Part shown: piece by piece, positions 1 to 12,500 of the stretch
Numbering within the stretch: position 1 is the first letter of the stretch
Layout of the letters: each line of letters begins with the position of its first letter
NCBI GenBank assembly: GCA_028751875.1
Contig: CM054144.1
Location: 16,762,999-16,826,998 of the forward strand
DNA length: 64,000 bases
DNA from: Rapana venosa
Taxonomy: Eukaryota; Mollusca; Gastropoda; Neogastropoda; Muricidae
Direction of reading: 5' to 3'
Notes under the pieces: model-generated
Told to the model about the DNA's origin: nothing
The model's database searches: none
The model's input: the letters and a program-made list of their open reading frames with translations, nothing else
Translations under genes and position numbers: made by a program

Positions 1-14
1 AGATTCAGGACGAT

Positions 15-104
15 CATTATCTCATAGGTGGGCATTATCTCATAGGTGGGCATTATCTCATAGGTGGGCATTATCTCATAGGTGGGCATTATCTCATAGG
101 TGGG
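15..104. repeat. 18-bp minisatellite, five perfect copies
   Basis: Five head-to-tail copies of an 18-base unit (CATTATCTCATAGGTGGG) start at 15, 33, 51, 69 and 87, followed by a broken sixth. The copies are identical, which points to recent expansion or gene-conversion-like homogenisation. No gene is visible at this site. Confidence 0.97.
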
Positions 105-1140
105 CATCTTTCTGGCTCCTGTAAGGCTGCTGAAGGCAAGGCAATAATGCTGTCAAAACAAACCATGATCACAATTCTTAATGACACAAATGTAAAATCA
201 CCTGCCGAGATGCGAGGGGTGGGTGGGTGGGGGGAGTGCGAGGCTGTCAATATAAATAGCATTCCCACCTTCTGGAAATTCTGTGCTTGGAATTCCTCCA
301 CCCCCCACCCCCCTTTTAAAAAAAAAATGATCCCTCTCCTTGTATCTGCCTTGTTCCTTTTCTTCCTGTCACCTCCTTCTTGTCTATTTTCATTCTCCTG
401 CAGTTTGTTTTTTCTTTTCCAGAAAGGCTGAAAAAGATAACAATTTTCTCCTACATTGAAGTCAGATGGACTGGGCCTGACTTGTCAGCCTATGCATTTT
501 TGCTCATATGACAAGACAACAATTGTTGCTATCTGAGCCTTCGACAACGATGACGAAATTAGCAACACATTGTAATCTATAGTCATCAAACATTAGAGAA
601 GAAAAAAGCAAAAATTAATGAGGATTGCTTTCAGCAGTAGACAGTCAACACTATGTATGCTATAAGCACGCTATAAGCCATTGGCTTGTTGTTGCTCACA
701 AGGTTTTTGTGCATAATAACCAAGTTTTTTTCTGTATTAACATTTATTTAAACCAACACTATGATATAGTAGGGTATTGCGAGATCTTTGATGCACAGAT
801 CCCTACTTCAAAAAAACAAACAGACATACATAGCACACATAGGCTACAGCAATGGTAACTCCTGCTGCATTAAAGAAAAGAGAGACAAAGGTTTAAAGGA
901 ACATGAAAGTCTACAAACAAATGAATAAATAGATTGATATTAGTAATAAAATATTGATGTAAAAACAAAATGTGCATGCATATAATTTCTGAGTGCTTTT
1001 GATGTGGTGTAGTGTTGGAGAGAGGAGAGAGAGAGAGAAAACGGGACAGACAGACAGAGAGGGACAGACAGAAGCAAAGAGAGACAGAGAGAGAGAACCA
1101 GGATAGACAGAGACAGACACACATGTACATACCTGTAACG

Positions 1141-1175
<35 letters not shown>

Positions 1176-1606
1176 GATGAAGGAATTCATCCAAATTACT
1201 GCACACTTCAGTCCAAACCCCCCATACAGAACATTGGTTTTTTATCAGTATTTTATTGTCAAAAAATAATGACAATGAATAGAGCAAAAAGGATCTGTTA
1301 ATATCATTAGTAACTCACAACAAAAATCATAGTAAGACTGGTTATCAGTATCATTATCATCGATATGAAGATGGTAAGGGAGTATAATGAAGTTTTTTAA
1401 AAATATATATATAAAAAAAAAATTCTCATCAATGATCTTTCGCACTGGAATCTCAGTAGTTTTCACTGAGCAAAAAGCAAGCAGCATTATCAAAATTTCC
1501 ATCAGCCTTCATAAACCTTCAGCCTTGCATTGGAACAAAGATAATTTTGGTATTCAGTGTGTACACACAGACAAAGATAAGCAAGCAAATGAACATGTCA
1601 TCACAC

Positions 1607-1669
<63 letters not shown>

Positions 1670-4600
1670 CACCCACAACACAGCAGAAATATACCTTAAC
1701 AAAACGAACAAATTCTAGGGGGAAAAAATTCTTGCAAACAGAGCAATATTCCATATCCAGCATTAGAACATACCTTGGTGCATTTGTGCAACTACACACA
1801 AACATTACATCTTTCTTTACAAAGCAGCACACAATTGTTCCAGTCTAGCTTCTCTGATTCAGAGCATCATTAACTGAAAAATTTTCATAACTTTGTCTGG
1901 GACCTTTAAGGAGACATTCCCTTTTCAATGTGACAATACTTTTTATTTCACATGCACACAAAATGTTACTTTACCATTAAACACAGAGACAACCTTTTCA
2001 AAAACATTCTATGAAAAAGAAATACATACAATTTAAAGTTGGAATATACACAGACACTCATATATACACATGTATGTATGGACATATTACCAGTCACTAA
2101 ACTGAATTGCACACTGAAGAAAACCCATGAAATACAAAACCAAAAAACCCCCCACAAATCCTGACTCCCCTTCAATCCCCCCCACCTTCCCCTCTGCAAA
2201 GATTGCAGAAATAATCTGGGTGTAAATGTAGTGTAAAAACTTCAAAATGTAAGGGCAAACACCAAAAAAACTTATGTAAAAAATCTACAGAAAAATACTT
2301 TACAAGTCACTCCCACTCTATTCTGATTCACAATCCTTGGTATTTGCATTTTTTAAATTTTTATAAACAATCTAAACAAAGGAGAAAAACTTCCATATCT
2401 ATCAACAAATGCAAACAAAGGTAAAGTCTTTTGTAATCAATACACATAAAAGAGCACATCCAAAACAGCACAATGTAACAAACTTCTTTTGTTAAAAAAC
2501 AACAAAAAAGCAAATCTTGATATACTTTACAAATCATTACTAATCAAAATGTATGATCTGAAACATGGGAAAACCCAAATTATGAATTGTAAGCTGAATA
2601 ATTATTTTCCAATTAATCTGTAACACGTGACACCCCACCTTAGTAGATGGACAAAACATATTTATACTACACAAATTTGCTTTAAACAAAATAAAGCAGG
2701 AAAAAAAAATGTGTTGTAAAAAGGCTATTCACCAGCAGTGGCATAAAATAAGTCACTGGTACCAGAATGTCAGGACAATGTCACAATGTTAACCTTATTA
2801 TCATACTAACACATCTCCGCTATCTTGATACAGACTATGACTAAGTCTCAAAAGCCGTAAAATTACCTAATAGATATGCTTTGTTTCCACATGATGGCAT
2901 GAATAAACATTTTCCCCCAAACTAACGAGGCTGATGCAGATTTTTGTGTGTATGTTAGAAACTGATTTTTCACAGCAGTTATTAAAGATCATGATTAGTG
3001 TTATGTACATAATTATCCCCCTTCTCCAACCGAAGCAACCAACTAAACAAAATCCTGTCACCAACAAATACTAGTTACCTCTTTAACCCCCCATCTCCCC
3101 TTCTAACACCACACACACACATACATGGGGGGACAGGATCTATAGCCTAGTGGTTAGAACATTGCGTGCGCAATCTGACGACCTGGGTTCGATTCCCGTT
3201 CATGGGGATATTTTTCTCTGCAGACTCTATTCTCCCCAAAAGTCCTTCAGATGAGACTATAAACCGAGGCCCCATGAGTTAATGCACGCAGAACATCTTG
3301 CGCACACATTAAATCCTGTTCCACTTTTCGTAAGAGTAGGCCACTGTGTGCCAGTGGGAACAGATGACAGAATTTATAAAACCGTATACACACGGGGACT
3401 GGATGTAAAAAAACACATAAGTGCTAATTCCATTATCCTTGATCTAAAAGAATAAAATGGAAAAAAAAAACAACACACACACACAAACTCAGATTGATAA
3501 AACCTGTTGAATCATTTTCCAAATACAAAAATTTAAACCTTAGGAACATATACATATATTATACATATATGGTATTTATATTATATATATGGTAATAGGA
3601 TGAAAATTATGCTACTGGCGCTTGTAAGTATGTTCTGATTATTCCATTTTCACATTGATATGATCTTATCTTGATTAAGGAAGACAAGCATGACAATTCA
3701 TTGAAAAGCTGGGCACAAATACATGAGAATATATGTCAACAGAAAAAAAATCCGCCTCTTTAAAAACACAGATGCCACACCAGAACAAGAGTGATAGCTT
3801 AACTTCAGTTTTTCAACAGACACAAACCCCCTCTCCAAATAATCCTGCCTATAAGAAAAAAAGCAAAAAAACATTTATACTTCAACAGCAGCACCACGAT
3901 TACTGAAAACCATACACCACAAGATAATAATAAAATGGCAGCACTGATAAAAAAAAAAAAAAAGAAAGCAAGCACAAGTTTGATTTATTCAAACAAACCC
4001 TTCAAGAATGTCGCGCTCATTGCAGAAGAGCAAGACAACTGAGGCAGCTACGACAAAAACACAACCATCAGCATACTGTGGCTCCAGGCCACGTAGAAGC
4101 GTGAAAAAGCAACATGTCAGGGTTCTTTATGAGTAGGAGGTTGGGATGTGTGTGGTGTGTGTGTGTGTTGTGTGTGGTGTGTGTTGTGTGTGTTGTGTGT
4201 GTGTTGTGTGTGTGTGTGTGTTGTGTGTGTGTGTGTGTGTATGTGTGTTTTGTGGATGTGTGTGTGTGTGTGTGTGGCGTATGTGTGTGTGTGTGTGTGG
4301 ATGTGTGTGTGTGATGATGTGTGTGGGTGCGGTGTAGTGCAGTGCTGTGGTGCTTGTGTGTGTTGTGTGTTGTGTGTGCGTGCATGTATGTCAGATTGGG
4401 GTGCAGAGGGGTGATAAGAGTTAGCAGTAGAAACTTGCATAGTGCATATGTGCGCGTGCATTTGCTGTGCTATTATGACACCATTCATGTAAAGTATTCT
4501 GCTAGCATCAACAAACATGAGCGGTTCTATAACATAATATTAATGAGAATCTCTCTGTTTTCTGAGCTATGCTTTTCTTACATGTACACATTTTGCATGA

Positions 4601-4763
4601 CATGTAAAAAACTGTCTCTTTGCAACACACACATCCTGGCTTCAATTCACAATCCACAGTTGTTATTCAGCTAATGCTAGTTGTGAGCGTTTTCTCCTCT
4701 CGGTGCTTTTGATTTTGGCCAATAAGTGACAGCTGGTTGAATTCACGGTGGTAATACTGACAG
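105..4763 (-). other. Gene-poor stretch downstream of a minus-strand gene; possible long 3' UTR
   Basis: No supported coding exon. The stretch lies just past the stop codon at 4764 of the minus-strand gene, so part may be its 3' UTR. AATAAA hexamers on the minus strand near 3980 and 1945 are candidate polyadenylation signals, but AT-rich sequence gives these by chance. It also holds (CA)n at about 1142-1174 and 1609-1668, a degenerate (GT)n block at about 4147-4318, and one SINE. Confidence 0.5.
3126..3457 (+). mobile_element. tRNA-derived SINE, family A, tail type 1
   Basis: The head has a Pol III A box (TAGCCTAGTGG, 3143-3153) and a perfect B box (GGTTCGATTCC, 3186-3196). The body has the family's CCCCAAAAGTCCTTC and GCGCACACATTAAATCC blocks, and the 3' end is the type 1 tail (GGACTGGATGTAAAAAA, then GTGCTAATTCCATTATCC). 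Other copies lie at 35162, 39049, 54.8-55.8 kb and 56925. Full length in this window is about 330-360 bp. The copy is slightly deleted in the gap between head and body compared with the one at 35162. Confidence 0.9.
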
Positions 4764-6483
4764 TCACTGTCTGCAGGACTTGAAGTCAAATTCCTGAAGG
4801 TATTGCTGAACTGTCAGGTACTCCTGAAACAACAAAAGTGAGTATACTTTTTATTTTCTACTTATATATATACATACACATATAAATAAGTAGAAAATAT
4901 ATATATATGTCATGTGCGTGAGGGTTGAAATACACACATGTGTGGTTATGTGTATATTTGTTTTTTGTGAAAAGTGGCCAAGCTTACTATTGTTACTACA
5001 AGTATATTTTTTCCAAGTGAAGGTTAGGGCATTTTTCCTAATTAAGTAGTGGGATCACAGATGTGATTCTAACTCACTACATAGGATGGTCCATATCCTC
5101 TCATCATTTTCATTTCATTTCATTTATACCACTTTAAGTTACGAGATTTCTCTGCGTGAAATTTGGGCTGCTTTCCCCAGGGAGAGCGCGTCGCCACAGG
5201 AGCAGCGCCACCCTTTTTTTTTTTTTTGGTTTGCAACTGCATTTGTTTCCCTATCAGAGTGGCTTTTTTCTGAGAATTTTGCCAGGGACAACTCTCTTGT
5301 TGCTGTGGGTTCTTTTACGTGCACTGAAAATTTTTGTGTAACACACAGGACCTCGGTTTATCCTCTCATCCGAAAGATTAGCGCCCAGACCACCACTCAT
5401 GGTCTAATGGATGAGGGAAAAGTTTCAGGCCCAAACTTAGTAGTGGTTGGCTAGAAGAGATAAATAGTTCTCCCCCAAATTAACATGGTAAAGTCAAAAC
5501 AAAACTTCATCACTTCTGCCTTTGGCCAGGGCAGGTATGGGATCTGAGGATTCAATTCACCCATTCAGCTAGGCTGTTGGGATGGAGAGGTATGAAGTTA
5601 TTATTTTGTACGGAAACTTGAACCTGTCGAGTTAGACTTATGATGGAAACTAAAGAAAGAAATAAGAAGTGAAAAAAAAAGTAAAGAAAACCAAAAGAAA
5701 AACAAATAAAAGGAAGTGGTAAAAAAAGGTAAAAACTATGGATGGAAAAAAGAAATGATTGTGAAGGAAAGTGTAACAAATAAAACGATAGGGTGACCTT
5801 CAAACACATGAATGAAGGAAGGAAGGAACACACATCAGAAATACTGGGCGAGTGCCAAACTGGAATATAAAATTAATTTAATTCTTTTACTTACATAGTC
5901 CTGTTGTCTTGTCACAGGATTACAGGCCATTTCACTTTCGAGATGAATACTTAACGTGAATAATCTTCCACTTGGAGAATCTTGAATCGTCTACAGTAGC
6001 AGAGGATGACCCATTCAGAATGAAACAAGAATTGTGGAACATTGAACAGTTTTATTTATGAATGTGAATGAGTGTTGTGGTGATTTCACCTCCAAAAAAA
6101 AATAAGGGAGGCTGGTATAAACTTGAAACAAGATTCCTTTATTAATTTCTGACTGAATTATTGATTAATGGTGAAATTATCTACCCATCCTTGAATGAAA
6201 TGAATTGAATTTTACCTATGAAATTAATCAGATATAATTATTGTAAATAAATCCCTTTGTAGAGGGAAAGGGAACTGAACATTGTGTGGCCTCTGGTTGA
6301 GTGGAGAGATAGCATGAGTGTGCTGGAGGTTGCTGCAAGTATTATGTGTATAAATGCGTGTGACTGGTAGCATGACAATACATACATACATACATGTATC
6401 ATATATATATATAAAATAATACAAAATCAGCTTTCTAGAAAGCTAGAAATGAGCACTGAGAGAGAGAGAGAGAGAGAGAGGAG

Positions 6484-6548
<65 letters not shown>

Positions 6549-9500
6549 GGGGGGGGGGGGGGGGGGGGGGGAGCAAAAAGACAGACAGAACAAAAGACAG
6601 AGAGAGTGTGTGTGCGTTTGTGGGACATGTGTGTGTATGTACGTACTAAAGAAAGAATTTTTATATGAGAGACACAAGTGAATGTATGTGGATTTTTTCT
6701 GGAGGGAGGGAATGGATGGATACCTGTCTGAAAGTTCTGCAGCCGGATATTTGCCTGATGTACTGATCCAGGAGGTCATAAAAGTCTCCACCCTTAATTC
6801 TCCAGATGCAGCTGTCAAGATTCAAACTAACAACTCTATGGACTCACATGATCCAAGTCAAATGCTGTTATCCCCTCAGCTATAGCCTCCATAAAATAAC
6901 ATGTACCAACCTGTAGTGCAGTGAAGAGGAAGGAACGGGATACATACAGCTTCTTCTGCTCCTTGTCGAATCGCCACAAGTGGATCACTTTACCTAGAAC
7001 AGAAGAAGCACCAAAGCTTTGAATTAGCATAGGTTTTTTTCCTTGTGAATCAGCATAGTTTACAGCAAATGCATATTCCAGTTTGGATTTATGTCAGTTT
7101 ACAGTAACCATGTATTCCAGTTTGAATGTGTCATGACAAACATGTTAATGATGAAAGGTTTTTGACACGCCATATCAATATTTTAATTCATGTAACAACT
7201 ATGCTAATATCACAGTAGTTTCTGAAAACCACATTTTAAAGTTTTAACGTTTTATAACAGTTACACTACCATGATGGGTTCACATGAGCACATGCATGCA
7301 ATATGTTTCCGTTTCTGTGAAGGCATTCTTGTTGCTGTGAATGTACTGACATCCTAGTGGAGATGTCTGATTTAGGGATGAAGGTATTCAAGGATGTGGA
7401 ATATTTTATTGTCAGTGGCACATACACTAGAACAGTTATCTTTCAGGTACTTTATCAATGGCACCGGTGACGTCTTCAGTGGATGCTAGCCATGTTCAAC
7501 TAACTGACAGCAATACCATAAACTGGAATTTTGAGGTGTGGTCAGCCCACTGGCTTATGTGTGGTCAAGCTAAGCTGATTGCTGAAGACTCAGTCCAGGA
7601 TAAAATTCCCTAAAACAGGCACCTCCAGGGTGGCTCAATCTCAGGCCATCAGATCAAGAGTGCAAAACTCTAACCACTAGGCTATCCAGCCCCCATATTT
7701 GCAAGTGATTTAAGTTCATTAAGAATTGATATAACATTACGTACACGATATCTGGAGTATGGAAACTGGACTAAGAGGGGAGCTTGGGAGGGAAGGAGCT
7801 GGGAGCACCACTCCCCCAAAAGTCCTTTGATTGAGATCTTAACCCTCTTGTTGAAGGATTCTACAGAGCTAAACTGCCTGTAGATTTTAAATTCTTTGAA
7901 GCTTTTCTGCCCCCAACTGACTTACTTTACTCCTAAGACAATTGTGTGTGTGCATACAAGCTATCACACTGAAATTTTGTCACAGCTAGGTCTGTCTTTG
8001 TACTTGCATTTAGGCGCAAGTTAATGTGTCTGGTCACCAGATGTCTTGCATTGTCACATTATTTGTCACCAATCACAGGTAAAGTATGGTATATATGATA
8101 AAACAGCAAATCCTGCATGGATTTGACAATAGTTCATGCATGTTAGTGTCAAATAAAGAACTGATACCTAGCTGATGTGTTTACCAATGGTTATGTGCAA
8201 TAGTACTTCAAGGATGTGTCACACAATGTCCCCATAACACCTGTTGTTTTATTATATGTCTCGAGGAGACAGAAGTTTTGTTTAACTGGGTTTTTTTTGG
8301 AAAACAAGTCATATTTAATCAACATGTGACCTTTATACTGCAGTTCATATCTGCGCGTGCTACCACATGTTTGTTTAGTGTACAGAAGTGCATTATAGTA
8401 CATGACTGTCACACTGTCACCAGTGTCACAGCACAGGTCAGGTGTGACAAATTCGAAACAACACAGAACTTCTGTAACCCTACAAAATTTTAATGTTGGT
8501 AGTCTCTAAAGTAGTCATAGTGATGGCACAGGGTCACATCACATCACAAATTGTGGATGTGTGGGGGGTGTACCCATTGCTGTCACCTGTCAAACCTTGG
8601 CAGACTGGAGACCTATTTTCTTTAGCTTCTTACTATTTTCGTTATCGGCATATCTGTTCGTTTCTGCCATTGCAATTTCAAAGGAAAAGTGTGGTTTAAT
8701 GAGAAAACAGTCAAAAGGCATTGTTTTCAGGCGTCTATGCCGCAGATTGGCCGAGAGGTTAAATTTCTCCACAGTCCAGTGTGTGTAGCACAGGTCAGGA
8801 ATGTGCCGTGTAGCACATTATTTTCAGGCTCACTCTTCTCCCTAACTGCAGCATTTCCTTCCTCCTCTTCCTCGTAAGCATTAAATATTGGACTCACTCA
8901 ACAATTCTCGTTCAAATGTTTCTACTTCCAATATAATAACATTAAATAAATCATCTTGTTAATCAGATGAATCGTCTGCTACCAAAGAAGACGTCATTTT
9001 TTTCCCCCACTCTGCTAAGATTGAAAAGCGTTTCGGTGGCTGGATTTTCTTTCTTCCACCCCTCCCTACTACACGCATGTTAGTGGTCTAAATTTATCAC
9101 TGGCACCCTCTCTAACAATCCCTGCATCGCCCCACCCATTTTCAGACACACTGTGTGAAAACCACGAGATCTGTGTGTGATGGAAAAGTACTGCCCATGT
9201 GGGCAGCACCAACTGTCGCCTGCGGTTGTATTGGAATCTAGCAGCGGCTGCCATTACTGTCTGCTGCCACCGCAACGGGGTCAAGACGGTTAAACCAAGG
9301 CCCCATATGCAAACACACGCAGAACATCTTGTGCACACGTTAAAATCCCGTTTGACCTTTCGAAAGAGTAGGCCATTTCATACCAGGAGGAGCGGATGAC
9401 ATTTTTAAAACCGCATGCACACAGGGAAAATGGTCACATATACAAAATCTCACCATTGGTGTACCTTGGAGCTCCAGCCAAGAAAAAGAAGAAAAAAACC

Positions 9501-12500
9501 CACATTTATTTATCTGACTTCCTGCCAAAAGGTCGTCATGAAAATAGGACAAGGGGGGTTGAACACAAAGTAACTGGAAAACTTGAACCAAGTGCATTTC
9601 TCAAAAGGGGCACTCATGTGGAATTAACATGTGAGAGGAAAAGATAGTTTGACATTTAGTTTTAGAGAAAATAGCATTTAGAATTTTATTGCACTGGTTT
9701 GTCGCACCTCAGTGATTACCACCAACTACCTAATTAAGTCTGTTTTTTTTATACGTTTGTATAACAAAAATGAATATATTTGAGAAGAGTATGTTCATAT
9801 CAATGTTATGACCAGAAAATTTTTTCCTTCAAATAATTGATGGGTCATGGGAAGCTGTTTGTGTGGTAATCAGTGAAGTGCGACATCCAACAGTTTTTTT
9901 CAGTTTTCTACTAATAACATGGGATAACATATACTGTTTTGTGTTCCATGTAACACATCATATATACAATAAGATCACACCACAGACTCAATTTATGTCA
10001 ATCTTTTTTATTTCAAAGAGGAAAATGCAAAAACCAACAAATATGTCGCACATCAGTATTACGCCAAAACACTACATGACCTACAATTCATACCTGTTTC
10101 AATCAAAAATGCTCTCCTGCACCGATGTTTTCTTGTTTCTCACATAAAACACGTGAATCCACTTATAAACATGTCTATAGAAATGGAATAAAAACCCAAC
10201 TTACACATTAGAATGTGATGGGAGTTGGGGGACAGTAGGCAACACATTACTTTCAAGATGATCAGACCCAAGAAATAAGTGAAGCAAGTTTGAACAATAG
10301 CAATAAAATGTATTTAAAAAAATTATTGATCAAAACTTTCACTATATTTTTACAATGAACCAAAGAAATACAACCCCCTCCCAAAAAAAAAAAAAAAAGC
10401 ACAATGGTAAAAATGTAACCACATTAGTGGCAAAACACACTATAAAATGTCTGACATAATATGCTTTCTCCTAGTATCAGAAGTAATTACTAGTGCTTGA
10501 CAGAAAATTATCAGACATTCAGTGCATCAGTGGTTTGGGGTTTTTTAATAGCAAGGGAAATAGTCTGGTATTGGTTTACACACCAAAACAAACAAAAAGA
10601 AGAATTTCTCGATTTTCTCTCTGTATGCTCGGCATCTTTCAGCATTGGAAAGCTTCCTGGCCTTCTTCGTTGGAACCCTGGCCATCCTGAAATAGATTTT
10701 AAAGAAAAAAATGTCATTACATTTCTTCTGAAGTTTCAGAAAGCCCTAATGTTATTCAGTTAATTTCATAAGCTACTATGTAATATACTGTGCAGGTTTT
10801 GAACAAGTTTGTATTTATATATCATATACTATTAAATTATTTTGTGTATAAATATTAAACACAGATATAAAGATAATTTTCAGCATACATCCTGTGTATC
10901 TTAAAACCATAAAAAAGATGTAATACCTGTAAGAATATACTGTTTGGGCTCTGATCCATCTAATGTAAAATTGTCTAACTTGTAACAAAATGTTCAGTTT
11001 TTATCTTTCATTCTGCTTTGAGTCATGAAGTCTGTCTTTTCATTTGTTACAAAACATGCTACCATATCTTTAAAATGTTTTCACAGCAGATTTGCTAAGA
11101 AATGTTATAACTGAACTCTAATTTTACACACTACCTTTTTAATCACATATCAGTATTACACACAATGTCTTGGTCATACCTCATGTTTACTCTAAAAACA
11201 TACTCATATCAAACCTGATGAAATATTCAGCACGTCAAGTGATACTTTGGATATTATATGCAAGACTGAGCTTTTTTTAAAAAACAAATCATCAAAAACT
11301 ATTTTTATAAAACATTTGAACAAACCAGAACTGTAGGAAACTAAACAATATTTTTCACAATTGATCAATATCTGCATAGGGCAAGAGCATTCCTATCACA
11401 AACCCAACTACCCATGGCCCTACATACAAATAACACTGTACTATTTAACAAAATAATATAAAATAAAATCTAAAGCAAGTATTTTTGTAATACTAGCAAA
11501 AGCTGCAAAATTTGATTGCACATCATGCTTACAACAATCCCCTTTGTGTAATCAAAGAAGAAAAACTCTTTTTATCAAATCTGACCTCCAGCTTATTCTT
11601 TCAACTCTCTCAGTCTCTCTTTAGGCACACAAAAACAAATAAAATTTGTTTTTTTTATCACTCTTTAATTACAGATCATAACTTGAACAAACTTAAAAAA
11701 AACATTCTAAAAATACACGTCGCACATCATCAGTGATCGCATATCTTGATTACACTAAACGGTTTGGTGTAAACTGAGAGAAAAAAATTATCTGGTTCAT
11801 CATAAAAATTGCCAAATCATCTATGTCATTGGTCTCATAGACAGTTCAGATCACATGTTTTTTCTTATTAACAAACGATCTTCATTTTACACCATTATAA
11901 CCCCCCAAAGTGAGTTAATGTCACAAAAATAAGGGTCGCAGGTCATTTTATCTACTAAATGGTCGTACGTCAGCTTACTATTACTGAGTACCACTCACCT
12001 TTTCGAAGTTGTTGCTCTCACGAACGATGCTTTCTGAAGGTTTAAATCACATGGTGGCTGTCACGTGACTAAATGGAAGTGTAGTAAACGTTTCAAAATT
12101 ATCGTTTTTAATTTAGCGTTTTTATCACAGATTTGTCATACGTCAGTGATTACACCCAAAAATCGGGTGGATGACAAAACTACCATTGAAAAAGAAAACC
12201 GAATAGAAATAAACCGGTTCTCATTTCCTGGTGTAGCTTCCTCATTGGTCACACCGAAAATAGATCACAGGCAGCTCCTTTGTGCCCACGTTATCGCAGT
12301 TGACGATTCGAAAGTTCGGAGGTCGATGTGGAAATGTGATTACACCGAAGGTTATGTGCGACCGCTTTATTTTTGAAATCGGTTTCTTGTACCTGACACC
12401 TTTTTTGGTGCTCGTATCAGTTGTGTATGTTTGTTTGACTTTTCTTCTTTCTATTATTAAAAGAGAAGTAGTATTCCGACAGTATCTTTGGCTCTGAACG

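Noticed and set aside
911..1287. Overlapping minus-strand ORFs rich in CVCV and SLSL
   Set aside because: They are translations of CA/GA microsatellites; no splice sites or conserved residues.
3143..3196. tRNA gene call from A and B boxes
   Set aside because: The sequence continues into a SINE body and tail shared with many copies; it is a SINE head, not a tRNA gene. The same holds at 35174, 37044, 60560 and 62359.
4068..4518. Long ORFs of THTHTH and CVCVCV on both strands
   Set aside because: Artefacts of the GT repeat at 4147-4318.
12065..12376. 103-codon + strand ORF in the transposon
   Set aside because: Composition and lack of splice or family signal suggest chance; it overlaps the motif cluster and the promoter-like region on the other strand.
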